Notes: generated from the sequence alone by a model not told the origin. Counted from the first letter of the stretch, positions 7,836 through 17,398 are shown. The stretch: 64,000 bases of DNA from Bacillus cereus group sp. RP43 (GCF_040459645.1 NZ_JARVHQ010000001.1:4154001-4218000), one strand, 5' to 3'. Translations and numbers: made by a program.

Positions 7836-10760
7836 CTACAACTCATTTTCTTTACGCTTACGTGTTAATTTTATAATCTCATTTTCTGTAAAATACGTTA
7901 ATAAATGCGCATGACATGTAAAGAAGATAACTTGTCTATCTTTCGCAATTTCCTTTATTAGTTCAATCGTTCGATTCGTCCTTACCGCATCAAAATGCAC
8001 GAAACTATCGTCAATAATAAATGGATAATCGTGCTCAAACGTTTTCGCTAGTGCAAATCGTAACGATAAATATAACTGCTCCGCTGTCGCTTGGCTTAGT
8101 TCATGACTGTAAAAACGCATACCATCGTTACGTTCGACAATGAACGATTCCGCCTCTGACGGTGAGAATATTTTACTATATCTTCCGCCCGTTAAATACA
8201 TGAAATACTCTTCGGATTTTTGTAAAATACGCGGAAGATGCACTTCATGATAATATTGCTTCGTTTTCGTTAATACTGTCTTTGCGGCCGCATATGCAGC
8301 CCACTTCTTCACTTGTTCACGCACTTGTGATTTTTTCATTTCCCACTCATGTAGTAAATCACCATACGTACTGCCTTCTTCTAAATTCGCAATTTCTATT
8401 CGATGCTTCGCAATACGCTCTGTCAGTTCTTTCTCTTTCGCAAGACAGTTTTGCGCGGCTGTAATTTCTTGCTTTAATTTTTCATCATAACCGTCAGCCT
8501 CATAATGCTCAGCTAACGACAAACTCGTTAAGCGCTGTTCTAAAAGATCAATTTGAGGTAATAAACGCCCCACTTGCTTATCCGCATCTTCACGTTTTTC
8601 CGCCAATTTTCCTGCTTCTAAAAACATCTCTTCATCTGTAGATTCTGCGATATGCCATAACCCATCTCGCTCTACTAAAAGTTGTTTTAATTGCTCTTGC
8701 ATGAACTCGTATTCTTCTTGCCATTCCGCCAGCTTCTCTTTCAGCTGCTTACAAGTTTGGCGCTTCTCTTTCTCATTTTGCATACGACTTTGCGCCTCAT
8801 GCAAATTACTATACTCTTTACTACCGATAACAGTTTCTAGTTTATGTTCAAAGTGCGAAATCATTTCATATAATGAGGATTTCCGCTCAACTTTTTTCTC
8901 TAGCTCACGATATAATTGCTGCATTTTTTCAATACGCTCAAACGCTGGCAATATGTGCACATACGTATAAAATTCCGGGAACATATAGCGCGTTTTATAC
9001 GCATCTACTTGTTCTCCCATATGGAAAGTTTCTCTCTCCCATTCTTCATACGATGAAACGACTTTATCATAAGCACGTTCCATTTGCTGCAATTTATAAG
9101 ACTCTCGCTCAAATAACTTGCGAATCTCTTCATCCTTTTCTAACTGATAGCGAACCGACATCGCTTCTTCACTTTGACGCCCGCCAGCACTTTGCTGAAG
9201 AGTAAGAAGCTCTTCTTGCAATCCACCCGAAGGATCTTTATATAAAACGAGAGCAAGGACGATCCCTACAAAAACAATAACACTAATAAATAACAGCACG
9301 CGGTTATCTATAAATAGACTCGTGAATAAAACAAGCGTATTAATAAGAAGTAACAGAAGACAAACTCGTTGCCACTGCTTTTTCTTTTGCACCGCCGCTC
9401 CTGCTTTTTCCTCATACTTACGCTTCATTCTTTCTGCGCCCATACCGATAAACGCCGCATCTTGAAATGATTTTTCTTTCTCAACTAACATATTTCGTTC
9501 TTTATCAGCTAACATTTGCTGGCTTATTTGTCTTATATTTTCTTCTTGCTCTTCTAATTGCTCTTGAGCCGTTTTAAAACGTTCATCTAGTTGTGCTTTT
9601 TGCGTTTCTAATTCACGCGCCTTTTGCACAGTTTGCGTAATTAATTCTTTCGTCGCTAAACTTATATCAAACGAAAGAACTGTTTCTTTTTCAAAAGTAG
9701 CGCCAATTTGCTGCTCTAATTCTGCGATTTCTTCTTTTATATTCGCAATACTTCCTGTCATATCACGCATTTCTTGGCGTGCATTTTCATAAGACATGTG
9801 CTGCATACGAAGTTCTTCTACGTAACTTTCTTTTTGTAAAAATGCTTCATCTATTTCTGTGGAATCAATTTCTGATTGCACTGTTTCTATCTTTTTTTGA
9901 AGTGAATCTACTTGTACTTGCAGTGGTTCTATCTTTGCCTTTACCGCCTCATAGCGCGCCATCCCGTTTACAGGAAACTGCCCGTGCTCGTTTTCTAACA
10001 CTTTCTCGTGCGCACTCTTTTCAATAACGAGAGGCTCAAGCGCCGCTAATATTTCATAGTCTTGCTTTCGTCTTTCCGCTGACTCTTTTTCCGCACGAAC
10101 AGAAGCAAGTTTCTCTTCACTTTCTTTTAACTGCTCGACCTGTTTTTCATACGTGCCAATTTTCCCTTGCCACTCTTTCATCTTCTCTTCAAGCTTCTTC
10201 ATTTCTTGCAGTGACACGTTAATTTCAGGATTACGACCACTCGGCTTAAAACGCTGATTCATTTCTTTTTCTAACTTTTTATCTAACTGCAATAACGCAT
10301 CACTACCGACTGCGCTGGCCGAAAATAAATAATTACCGATATCTGCTTCGCCGAGCTGATGAATATTTTGAAGACCGTGCATATCAAATGAAAAGACTGA
10401 ATCAAATAAGCTTTCATTCATGCCGCTTAATATATCGTTTAAAATATCTTCGCCGCCAGTTTTCCCGTCTTCAAAATAAACGGTCACCTCGCCTACTGCC
10501 GTCTTTGGCAATCGTTCAATTTTCAAACGACCGTACTTCTCTGTTTGAACAGTCATCGCTCCGCCGTACTTCCCGCCTTCTTTCGGCTCATAACGGCGCT
10601 GTCCTCTCGTCGGAAAACCGAATAAAATACTTTTCATAAACGAGCGAATTGTCGATTTACCCGCTTCATTTTCACCGTACAACACCGTCAGCAATGAAAG
10701 ATCCATTTCCACATTTTCTAGTTTTCCATAGCCATAAATATGGAGTTTTTCAATTCTCAT
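7836..10760 (-). CDS. yhaN: YhaN, SbcC/Rad50-like ATPase
   Basis: 974 residues. The N-terminus opens MRIEKLHIYGYGKLENVEMD with Walker A GENEAGKST near residue 30. Long coiled coils (about 170-430 and 560-790) flank a central hydrophobic hairpin (about 470-505, LLLLINTLVLFTSLF and LLFISVIVFVGIVLAL) that probably inserts in the membrane. The C-terminus has the ABC signature-like SHELSQATAEQLYLSLRFAL and Walker B PFIIDDSFVHFD. Rad50/SbcC-type ATPases clamp DNA and feed a nuclease. Its start overlaps the yhaO stop by 4 bases, so the two should form an SbcCD-like pair. Confidence 0.92.
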   Translation of the reverse strand: MRIEKLHIYGYGKLENVEMDLSLLTVLYGENEAGKSTIRSFMKSILFGFPTRGQRRYEPKEGGKYGGAMTVQTEKYGRLKIERLPKTAVGEVTVYFEDGKTGGEDILNDILSGMNESLFDSVFSFDMHGLQNIHQLGEADIGNYLFSASAVGSDALLQLDKKLEKEMNQRFKPSGRNPEINVSLQEMKKLEEKMKEWQGKIGTYEKQVEQLKESEEKLASVRAEKESAERRKQDYEILAALEPLVIEKSAHEKVLENEHGQFPVNGMARYEAVKAKIEPLQVQVDSLQKKIETVQSEIDSTEIDEAFLQKESYVEELRMQHMSYENARQEMRDMTGSIANIKEEIAELEQQIGATFEKETVLSFDISLATKELITQTVQKARELETQKAQLDERFKTAQEQLEEQEENIRQISQQMLADKERNMLVEKEKSFQDAAFIGMGAERMKRKYEEKAGAAVQKKKQWQRVCLLLLLINTLVLFTSLFIDNRVLLFISVIVFVGIVLALVLYKDPSGGLQEELLTLQQSAGGRQSEEAMSVRYQLEKDEEIRKLFERESYKLQQMERAYDKVVSSYEEWERETFHMGEQVDAYKTRYMFPEFYTYVHILPAFERIEKMQQLYRELEKKVERKSSLYEMISHFEHKLETVIGSKEYSNLHEAQSRMQNEKEKRQTCKQLKEKLAEWQEEYEFMQEQLKQLLVERDGLWHIAESTDEEMFLEAGKLAEKREDADKQVGRLLPQIDLLEQRLTSLSLAEHYEADGYDEKLKQEITAAQNCLAKEKELTERIAKHRIEIANLEEGSTYGDLLHEWEMKKSQVREQVKKWAAYAAAKTVLTKTKQYYHEVHLPRILQKSEEYFMYLTGGRYSKIFSPSEAESFIVERNDGMRFYSHELSQATAEQLYLSLRFALAKTFEHDYPFIIDDSFVHFDAVRTNRTIELIKEIAKDRQVIFFTCHAHLLTYFTENEIIKLTRKRKENEL

Positions 10761-11998
10761 TTTTTATCCCTCTCTTGCTGGAATAATTGCTCTAAAATAA
10801 TATTTTCCGCTTCCTTTTGAATCTCTCTCTTCTCTTCTTCTGTGAAAGATTCAATGCTATTACGCGCCACAGGAGATGTCCAAATGGTGCGCAACACTCC
10901 GTCCATATTTGTGAAAGCTTCTAACTCTTTCAGCACACTACCGACGAAATGATTTTCTTCTTTCAAACGTTCAATTTCCGCAAAAGAAACCGTCTCATTT
11001 TTCCACTTCATCGCATACACAAAGTCTTTTCGCTCTTCTCCTGCTGCTAAAATATGAAAAATCTCTTCCACACGCTTGTCTTCACGTAAATAAGGAGAAA
11101 GTGGTCCCTGCCCTGTAAATACAACAGTTAAAAGCGTGCCTTCCTCTTCTCTTCTGCATTCATTCATCGCAGTTGACGCGCTCGTCATAAGATCATCAAC
11201 AGTTTCAAGTCCATCGATACTCACTTCTATCTCATCCCACACAACATCCGCAGTATGGAAAAACGAACATTGCGATCCTTGTTTCGTAAGTTCAATAAGG
11301 TATGCACCCTTTTCCCCTGTTTCCTTACGATGACGACCTTGTATATTACCCGGATAAATAATGTACGGCTCTTCTGCTAGAATTTCACGTTTATGTATAT
11401 GGCCAAGAGCCCAATAATCAAATTGCTTTTCTTTCAGCTCACGAATTTGAAACGGCGCATAGCGATTATGCTCTGTATCCCCTTCCACACTCCCGTGAAG
11501 CATCCCAATATGAAAAGGCGCATCACTCATTTTCATATACTGCGCTGTCATATTATCCGTTACCGCTTGCTGCAAATAACTAAACCCGTAAATAGAAGCT
11601 ACAAGCTCACCATTTTTATAAAACGATTTCTCTTCCACATAAGGCTCCGTAAACACATGAACATTTTCCGGAAACTCAATTGCTGCCCAGCTTCCTCCTA
11701 AATGATCGTGGTTACCGTGAATAATAAAAACGGGAATATCGTACTGCGAAAGTCGCTTCATTTGCTCACGCACAAATACTTGCGCTCTCAAACTTCTCGT
11801 CTCCGCATCATACAAATCCCCAGCCAGTAATACGAAATCAACGCGCTCTTGAATCGCTTTATCAACAATACGCTCGAACGATTCAAACGTACTTTGCTTC
11901 ATTCTCTCCCAAACAGACTGCGCAACATTCATTTCCATCCCTTTAAACGGACTATCCAAATGCAAATCAGCCGCATGTATAAACTTCACTTGTTTCAC
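10757..11998 (-). CDS. yhaO: YhaO, Mre11/SbcD-like metallophosphoesterase
   Basis: About 413 residues. Phosphoesterase motifs appear in order: HAADLHLDSPF, LLAGDLYD, IHGNHDH and ALGHIHKRE, as in SbcD/Mre11 nucleases that hold two metal ions. I chose the GTG at 11998 because the protein then starts VKQVKFIHAADLH as in its homologues, with AAAGGA about 10 bases before; another GTG at 12049 is in frame. It overlaps yhaN by 4 bases. The pair probably handles DNA ends or hairpins; the B. subtilis role is not firmly known. Confidence 0.92.
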   Translation of the reverse strand: MKQVKFIHAADLHLDSPFKGMEMNVAQSVWERMKQSTFESFERIVDKAIQERVDFVLLAGDLYDAETRSLRAQVFVREQMKRLSQYDIPVFIIHGNHDHLGGSWAAIEFPENVHVFTEPYVEEKSFYKNGELVASIYGFSYLQQAVTDNMTAQYMKMSDAPFHIGMLHGSVEGDTEHNRYAPFQIRELKEKQFDYWALGHIHKREILAEEPYIIYPGNIQGRHRKETGEKGAYLIELTKQGSQCSFFHTADVVWDEIEVSIDGLETVDDLMTSASTAMNECRREEEGTLLTVVFTGQGPLSPYLREDKRVEEIFHILAAGEERKDFVYAMKWKNETVSFAEIERLKEENHFVGSVLKELEAFTNMDGVLRTIWTSPVARNSIESFTEEEKREIQKEAENIILEQLFQQERDKK

Positions 11999-12164
11999 AA
12001 ATAAACGATCCTTTCTTTTTCCGTAATTTACTACGAATAGTAAACCCACCGATTAAAGTTTCACTCTATTTTACCACGCAATGTCATATATTTCTTTGCA
12101 TATTCTATTGATTTATGACAAAATAGTTATAAGATTCTGATTTTAATTATTGGAGGGAATTTTC

Positions 12165-12350
12165 ATGGGAGTATACGTTCTAACAGTCTTTGAAAAAGAT
12201 GGTTCAAAAGCATTAGACGAATCATTCGAGGCGGCAACTGAAAAAGAAGCGAAAGCAAAAGGCGAATCTATTTTACAAGAAAAAGGATTGTATGAAAAAA
12301 CACATCGCTGCACATCTTCTGCAGGTAAGCTTGTTTTATTCCAGCGCTAA
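12165..12350 (+). CDS. yhzD: YhzD-like small protein
   Basis: 61 residues, starting MGVYVLTVFEKDGSKALDES, predicted as a small cytoplasmic alpha/beta protein. Both sequence and place (divergent from yhaO) match B. subtilis YhzD, which has no known function. The ATG at 12165 has GGAGGG at 7 bases; an earlier in-frame codon would overlap that site. A bidirectional terminator follows directly. Confidence 0.75.
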   Translation: MGVYVLTVFEKDGSKALDESFEAATEKEAKAKGESILQEKGLYEKTHRCTSSAGKLVLFQR

Positions 12351-12355
12351 AAAAA

Positions 12356-12377
12356 GAAGCGTCATCCGCTTCTTTTT
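12356..12377. terminator. Bidirectional terminator
   Basis: GAAGCG, TCATC, CGCTTC, with AAAAA before and TTTTT after. It separates the convergent yhzD-like gene and the minus-strand gene ending at 12377. Confidence 0.8.
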
Positions 12378-12739
12378 CACTCTACTATATCTTCGTCACA
12401 CCACGTAAACTCCACATCTAGAATACGATTACCGATACGTACGCGCTTATTCCATTTTCCTGTTTGGATCTGATGTTGCAATTCTTTCTTCATCTTTTCC
12501 GTCCAGTCGTGAATCGTTTCACTGCCGTCGTACGGATATACGCTCGGAAACTCTTCCTGCAGAAGATGAAGGCTCTCTGCATCAAAATGAAAATGGAAGA
12601 AGTAGTTTGCTGTAAGCGATGGTTCTTGTAATTGTAAAAAGTAATCGTCAACTTGCTTTCTATTTCGATAGAAAGTAAAGATATTCACCTTACCGCTCGT
12701 AATTTGGTCAATTTGAATTTCGTGCTTCTCTATAATCAC
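12377..12739 (-). CDS. Conserved hypothetical protein
   Basis: About 120 residues, no signal or membrane segment, rich in aromatic residues and acidic at the C-terminus (FTWCDEDIVE). The GTG at 12739 follows GAGGTGG by 7 bases and gives a start VIIEKHEIQIDQITSGKVN; a longer reading to 12802 lacks a site. I do not recognise the family. It is divergent from the YflJ-like gene. Confidence 0.6.
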   Translation of the reverse strand: MIIEKHEIQIDQITSGKVNIFTFYRNRKQVDDYFLQLQEPSLTANYFFHFHFDAESLHLLQEEFPSVYPYDGSETIHDWTEKMKKELQHQIQTGKWNKRVRIGNRILDVEFTWCDEDIVE

Positions 12740-12893
12740 GTCTTGTCCACCTCGTTGTATACTATCTTTAGTATATATGTCTTTTGCAACAAAGTTAACC
12801 ATTTTCGCGCGAAATTCATTTCCTTCATTATATTACCTGTACCTCCAAGTACAATCAGAACTACTAAAAACAAAGTTGAAGGGGAGCGATCAC

Positions 12894-13034
12894 ATGTATT
12901 TCGGAAGCAAAGGTTGGTATGTAAAAGAACTTAAAAAATTAGGTATTCGTACTTACGAAGGTAAAAAACTAGAATCTTATCGTACGCATATTTTATCTAG
13001 CTTACTTGAGAGAATGAAGAAAGCTTCGGCTTAA
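12894..13034 (+). CDS. YflJ-like small protein (DUF2639)
   Basis: 46 residues: MYFGSKGWYVKELKKLGI followed by a basic helix ending in LLERMKKASA. The GSKGWYV..LK.LGI start and the length fit the DUF2639/YflJ family of Bacillus, small basic proteins without known function. GGGGAG precedes the ATG. A strong terminator follows. Confidence 0.75.
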   Translation: MYFGSKGWYVKELKKLGIRTYEGKKLESYRTHILSSLLERMKKASA

Positions 13035-13042
13035 TAGATGTA

Positions 13043-13070
13043 GGAAGCAACAATTTGTTGCTTCCTTTTA
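13043..13070 (+). terminator. Terminator of the YflJ-like gene
   Basis: GGAAGCAAC pairs with GTTGCTTCC in a perfect inverted repeat, then TTTTACTTTT. Confidence 0.85.
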
Positions 13071-13107
13071 CTTTTATTTAGTAAATAAAAACTGGAATCA
13101 TTATAAA

Positions 13108-13506
13108 TTAACAATCTACCTTTACTATTATACTATCTTGATAAAAACCACCTAATATCAACTGAACCTTTATTATCAAATACTCTTCCAGATGATTATT
13201 CGTATATATTTTAAATTCTCCATACTCATTAACCCGTCCACTTCCAACAAGCATATCGCCGCTCGTTATGACAATTGTTGCATAAGGTTCCGCATGGCCC
13301 GATACATAATTATCACCATATTTCACAAAATCTATCGTTATTTTCTCATAAATATTACTAACTGAATCTATACATTTCTTTTCATACAAATTAGCATTTA
13401 GTTCTTCGGCCCTCGAAAACGCTCTATTCCTGCTAACCTTTTCTGAAGAAAAAGCAAAACTCCCCAGCCAACTAAACCTATAAAATGTAGTAATAGGTAG
13501 AAACAT
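13108..13506 (-). CDS. Hypothetical protein with an Ig-like C-terminal half
   Basis: About 132 residues. The N-terminus (MFLPITTFYRFSWLGSFAFS) could be a weak signal or anchor. The C-terminal part (about 60-132, with GHAEPYATIVITSGDMLVGSGRV) has the strand pattern of bacterial Ig-like modules found in secreted adhesin-like proteins. GGGGGAG lies 9 bases before the ATG at 13506. It may be a remnant of a longer surface protein. Function unknown. Confidence 0.5.
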   Translation of the reverse strand: MFLPITTFYRFSWLGSFAFSSEKVSRNRAFSRAEELNANLYEKKCIDSVSNIYEKITIDFVKYGDNYVSGHAEPYATIVITSGDMLVGSGRVNEYGEFKIYTNNHLEEYLIIKVQLILGGFYQDSIIVKVDC

Positions 13507-13657
13507 CTGTGTTAACTCCCCCATTTCTTATCAACTGCAATCTTTGAATGAATTTACAGCAATACGTTCTATGTTGGGATAAAAGAAAACGTCTGTAATT
13601 GTACTGTTCTTAAATCTCTCATACTTTCTGAAGCATAACATAAGGAAGAAATAAAAA

Positions 13658-13692
13658 AATCGTACAAAAGGGCAAGCCTATAATGTACGATT
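13658..13692 (-). terminator. Terminator of the two-component operon
   Basis: AATCGTACA pairs with TGTACGATT across a 17-base loop, with TTTTTTT on the minus strand. Confidence 0.7.
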
Positions 13693-13708
13693 GGGCATAT
13701 ATAATGTT

Positions 13709-14353
13709 TTAAAAATGAATTAACTTCCTTTCAATAGATACAGCTACCGCTTCTGACCGTGAATTAACACCTAGTTTATTGTATATATTTGTTAAATGCG
13801 CTTTTACCGTTCGCTCAGCTATCCCCATATCAAATGCAATTTCTTTATTCTTATATCCGCGCGCAATAGCTTTCAGCACAAACAATTCTTTAACCGTTAA
13901 GTTATTTTCTGCAACCTTATCAGCATATACTTCTTTCCTTTTATACTTCACTATCTTTTCCATAATATTTGGTTGTAGTAAAATCTCACCTCGAATAGCC
14001 GCTTCCAACGTTCGAAACAAATTCTCACGATCCGTATCTTTTAGCAAATATCCTTTTGCTCCTAACTCAATTCCCTTTAACATTAATTCATCTTCGTTAT
14101 AAGTAGTTAATATAATAATCGGCGTATGATTTTGTTTTTTATTTAAAGCCTCAATTGTTTCTAAACCACTCATTTTAGGCATATTTAAATCCATTAAAAT
14201 GACATCAGGTTTCTTTTTTTCTATGAAAGAAAGGGCTTCTTCTCCGTTTGCAGCCTCACCTATAATTTGAAATGAATTACTCGTTTCTATTATTAATTTC
14301 AGACCTTCTCTTACAACGAAATGATCATCCACAATTAATACGTTATACTTCAT
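13709..14353 (-). CDS. NarL/LuxR-type response regulator
   Basis: 214 residues. Receiver domain: acidic pair D9-D10, phospho-acceptor D55 in VILMDLNMPKMSG, T83-T84 in ILTTYNED and K105 in GYLLKD. The LuxR-type helix-turn-helix runs from about 150 to 205 (LTVKELFVLKAIARGYKNKE and RTVKAHLTNIYNKLGV). It overlaps the upstream kinase gene by 11 bases, so the pair is co-translated. Targets cannot be inferred; no transporter or membrane-stress gene is in the operon. Confidence 0.92.
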   Translation of the reverse strand: MKYNVLIVDDHFVVREGLKLIIETSNSFQIIGEAANGEEALSFIEKKKPDVILMDLNMPKMSGLETIEALNKKQNHTPIIILTTYNEDELMLKGIELGAKGYLLKDTDRENLFRTLEAAIRGEILLQPNIMEKIVKYKRKEVYADKVAENNLTVKELFVLKAIARGYKNKEIAFDMGIAERTVKAHLTNIYNKLGVNSRSEAVAVSIERKLIHF

Positions 14354-15560
14354 GGCTATCTCCTTCTTTATTTATAGGCACTTGAATATACACTTTCGTA
14401 CCCTTCATCTTTTCACTCAATATATGTATTTCTCCCTTAATCAATCGAACACGCTCATTTAAGCCAATTAAACCATAGTGTCCAGGATTCTTACCGATAT
14501 ATCCAGTGTCAAAACCAATTCCATTATCTTCAACTTCAATAGTAAGCTTTTCAAGGTCATCGATATATTCAACTTTTAAATTTACATCTGTTGCCTGTGA
14601 ATGTTTTGCGATATTCGTTAAACATTCACTAATTACATATAAACAGTGCTCCTTTACTAAACTTGAAATATGCGGGGGGCTTTGAATAGTAAATCTCACA
14701 TGTATAGACGTAGCCTCAGAAAAACGTTGAACCTCTTCCTCTACTGCTTCATTAAATGAATTGGTAGTATGACGCAAATCATCAATAACCAACCTTGCAT
14801 CATGTAAAGTTTGTCTCGCTCTTACCATAGTTTGTTTCATAATTTCTTGAGATCGTCCTGTATTCCCTTTTTGCATATGGGCATCTATCGCTTCCAATTG
14901 CATAATTAAGCTTGCTAAACCTTGAGCTAACGTATCATGTAAATCTCTTGCCATACGCTGCCTTTCATTAGCTAATGTCAATTCTTCCACTCTCATATAT
15001 GCAGACTCTAACTCTTGAATATAGCTCTGTATACGATTACGTGCATCAAATTGCTGCTTATTAATATAAGAAAAAGGAATAATAATTGCTAACACTAAAA
15101 GAAACATAGAGATAAGAATAGCTAATTTATTCACACCATAATTGATACTAATTGCAGCACAAAATATTGCATACATAAGAGTAAAAACTGCCATTACTTT
15201 AAATATATTGTTATAAACATATAAACTTTGGGCGATTAAAATAGGAGTTAATCCAACAAAAATCGCTATCGAAGCATTTGTTGCAATAAATGCAGCCAAA
15301 AACACAATGAAAAGTTGTACAAAAAAGAAGTACAACAATTGCCTATTTTTTAATGAACTCGCATACCAATGAAAAATAGTATGAATAACAATGACTATTG
15401 TAAAGAAAAAACTATCCATAGAGAAAATATTATTACGAAATTCTAAAAGCATTGAAGCTATATATACGAGTGTAATCCATAAAATAATAAACCTTCTTGG
15501 AATAAATACCACTTCCAATACATTTGTATCCAAATCTATATTTAAACTTATTTTTTTCAT
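14343..15560 (-). CDS. DesK/NarX-type sensor histidine kinase (HisKA_3)
   Basis: 405 residues. Five or six membrane segments fill residues 22-165, with no large extracellular loop, so it probably senses the membrane or something within it. A short coiled coil leads to the H-box ERQRMARDLHDTLAQGLAS with phospho-acceptor H208. The ATPase domain has N316 (ECLTNIAKHSQA), D345-NGIGF and GHYGLIGLNER. It is the first gene of an operon with the response regulator. The signal is unknown. Confidence 0.92.
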   Translation of the reverse strand: MKKISLNIDLDTNVLEVVFIPRRFIILWITLVYIASMLLEFRNNIFSMDSFFFTIVIVIHTIFHWYASSLKNRQLLYFFFVQLFIVFLAAFIATNASIAIFVGLTPILIAQSLYVYNNIFKVMAVFTLMYAIFCAAISINYGVNKLAILISMFLLVLAIIIPFSYINKQQFDARNRIQSYIQELESAYMRVEELTLANERQRMARDLHDTLAQGLASLIMQLEAIDAHMQKGNTGRSQEIMKQTMVRARQTLHDARLVIDDLRHTTNSFNEAVEEEVQRFSEATSIHVRFTIQSPPHISSLVKEHCLYVISECLTNIAKHSQATDVNLKVEYIDDLEKLTIEVEDNGIGFDTGYIGKNPGHYGLIGLNERVRLIKGEIHILSEKMKGTKVYIQVPINKEGDSHEV

Positions 15561-15721
15561 ATCTGACCTCCACCATTACATTATACAAGATGCAACTTAC
15601 ATTTTGATAAAGTGAAGGCTTTTACATACAGCCCGACTCCCACAAATAGCGGGATAAGTCACTGATTTCTCTTCATCCTCATTACCGAATACAAATATGA
15701 AATATTGCATATCGAAATGCA

Positions 15722-15750
15722 TTGATGTATTTGTAAACGCTTACTATAAT
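15722..15750 (+). promoter_or_regulatory. Promoter with overlapping CcpA site (cre)
   Basis: TTGATG, 17 bases, TATAAT: a sigma-A promoter upstream of the 26-residue peptide gene. TGTAAACGCTTACT (15732-15745) fits the Bacillus cre consensus TGWAARCGYTWNCW fully and lies between the -35 and -10 boxes, the position for direct repression by CcpA. A diverged copy of this whole region lies at 57171-57259. Confidence 0.65.
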
Positions 15751-15801
15751 GAGGGTATAAAGATTCATTACATCTTACTATTAAAAAAAGGAGGCAATCA
15801 T

Positions 15802-15882
15802 ATGGAAATCGCAATGGCAGTTTTAAAATTCGTAGGTGGAGTAATCCCGTTGGTTCAAGAACTTTTAAAAGCATTCATGTAA
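15802..15882 (+). CDS. 26-residue amphipathic peptide, PSM/delta-lysin-like
   Basis: A strong AAGGAGG precedes the ATG. The peptide starts MEIAMAVLKF and ends QELLKAFM. On a helical wheel the polar residues E2, K9, P16, E20 and K23 all fall within about 60 degrees, and the rest is hydrophobic: a clear amphipathic helix. No leader or processing site is visible. Size and make-up resemble leaderless phenol-soluble modulins and delta-lysin of staphylococci, or a leaderless bacteriocin. The promoter and cre site suggest expression when preferred sugars are gone. The gene call rests on the ribosome-binding site, promoter and helix design; the function is inferred. Confidence 0.65.
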   Translation: MEIAMAVLKFVGGVIPLVQELLKAFM

Positions 15883-15919
15883 GGTTATCATTCAGCAATT
15901 ATCTATAAGAATTATCATG

Positions 15920-15963
15920 CAAATGATCTGTATATCAAAACAAATTGATACACAGATCATTTG
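15920..15963 (+). terminator. Long hairpin after the amphipathic peptide gene
   Basis: CAAATGATCTGT pairs perfectly with ACAGATCATTTG, and an inner TATCAA/TTGATA extends the stem. No U-run follows, so it may protect the 3' end or attenuate. A second, terminator-like hairpin follows at 16033. Confidence 0.55.
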
Positions 15964-16032
15964 TGTGAGTAAACTTTAAACGAGAGCTATGTATCCTAAT
16001 AGAACAATAATGATACATCTATCTCAAGTCGG

Positions 16033-16060
16033 AAAAAGGCGCTCACAAGGGCGTCTTTTT
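16033..16060 (+). terminator. Terminator of the peptide transcript
   Basis: AAAAAGGCGCTC, a short loop, then GGGCGTCTTTTT. The stem contains wobble pairs and ends in five U residues. Confidence 0.65.
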
Positions 16061-16278
16061 ATTATATTACTATGTACCTAATAACTTATTCAGGAAATCG
16101 ATTTTACAATCCATACAATGCTACATAATTCATGTATCTTTTTGAAATTTGCACAATCAAAATCCCCTCAAAGTATAAACGACGACCTTCTGTTCCCTTT
16201 TATTTAGTTCTAATGAAATAATCATTTAAACCCCAAATGCTATAATTAACCCAATTACACTAAGGGGGAAAATTTATT

Positions 16279-17271
16279 TTGCGCGGAAAATACATTCAAT
16301 TTCATGAGTTTGGTAACCCAAAAGATGTATTACAAGTTGAATATAAAAATATAGAACCATTAAAAGATAATGAAGTTTTAGTTCGTATGCTAGTTAGACC
16401 GATCAATCCATCTGACTTAATTCCAGTAACCGGAGCGTATGCACATAGAATCCCTTTACCTAACATACCTGGTTATGAAGGTGTTGGTATTGTAGAAAAT
16501 GTAGGCTCTTTCGTTTCTAAAGACCTTATCGGTAAGCGTGTTTTGCCATTACGCGGAGATGGTACTTGGCAAGAGTTCGTTACAACATCAGCTGACTTTG
16601 TAGTCCCTATTCCTGATTCAATCGATGATTTTACAGCGGCACAAATGTATATTAATCCCCTTACAGCGTGGGTCACGTGTACCGAAACTCTAAACTTAAA
16701 ACGTAATGATGTTTTATTAGTGAATGCTTGTGGATCCGCTATTGGCCATCTTTTTGCTCAGTTATCACAAATTTTAAACTTCCGATTAATTGCAGTTACT
16801 AGAAACAATAAGCATACTGAGGAATTACTTCAGCTCGGTGCCGAATATGTAATTGATACTTCCACTACCCCGCTTTATGAAACCGTTATGGAATTAACAA
16901 ACGGGATCGGTGCAGATGCTGCGATTGATTCTATCGGAGGACCCGATGGAAATGACTTAGCTTTCTCCTTACGCCCAAATGGACATTTTTTAACTATCGG
17001 TCTTCTATCAGGAATACAAGTAAACTGGGCAGAGATTGTCACGAAAGCAAAAGTGCACGCGAACATATTTCATTTACGACATTGGAATAAAGAAGTGTCA
17101 CCATATAAATGGCAAGAAACGTTTCGTCATTTAATTCGCTTAGTAAAAAATAAACAATTACATTTCATGACAGTCCATTCTACCTATGACTTAGCAGATG
17201 TGAAAACTGCGGTTGATGTCGTTCAGTCTGCTGAAAAAACAAAAGGGAAAGTGTTTTTGACGAGTTATTAG
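16279..17271 (+). CDS. Zinc-type alcohol dehydrogenase / enoyl reductase (MDR superfamily)
   Basis: 330 residues. The GroES-like N-terminal domain contains RPINPSDLIPVTGAY and the PNIPGYEGVGIVENVG turn, typical of the MDR branch with quinone oxidoreductases and mitochondrial-type 2-enoyl thioester reductases. The Rossmann part has NACGSAIGHLFAQL near 150. The catalytic zinc Cys of true alcohol dehydrogenases is absent, so an NADPH-dependent enoyl or quinone reductase is more likely. The start is TTG behind AAGGGGGA. It stands alone. Confidence 0.85.
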   Translation: MRGKYIQFHEFGNPKDVLQVEYKNIEPLKDNEVLVRMLVRPINPSDLIPVTGAYAHRIPLPNIPGYEGVGIVENVGSFVSKDLIGKRVLPLRGDGTWQEFVTTSADFVVPIPDSIDDFTAAQMYINPLTAWVTCTETLNLKRNDVLLVNACGSAIGHLFAQLSQILNFRLIAVTRNNKHTEELLQLGAEYVIDTSTTPLYETVMELTNGIGADAAIDSIGGPDGNDLAFSLRPNGHFLTIGLLSGIQVNWAEIVTKAKVHANIFHLRHWNKEVSPYKWQETFRHLIRLVKNKQLHFMTVHSTYDLADVKTAVDVVQSAEKTKGKVFLTSY

Positions 17272-17398
17272 ATTCATTTTGATTGATCTTTTAAAAAGAC
17301 TAAATTAATAAGAGGATAGTACGTTCAACTATCCTCCCACCTTACAAAATTGTAAGTATCTGGTATGATTCTGTTAAAAGGTGAAAGGAGATTCTAAC

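Noticed and set aside
17312..17336. GAGGATAGT/ACTATCCTC hairpin as a terminator of the enoyl reductase-like gene
   Set aside because: No T-run follows on either strand, so the case is too weak to list as a terminator.
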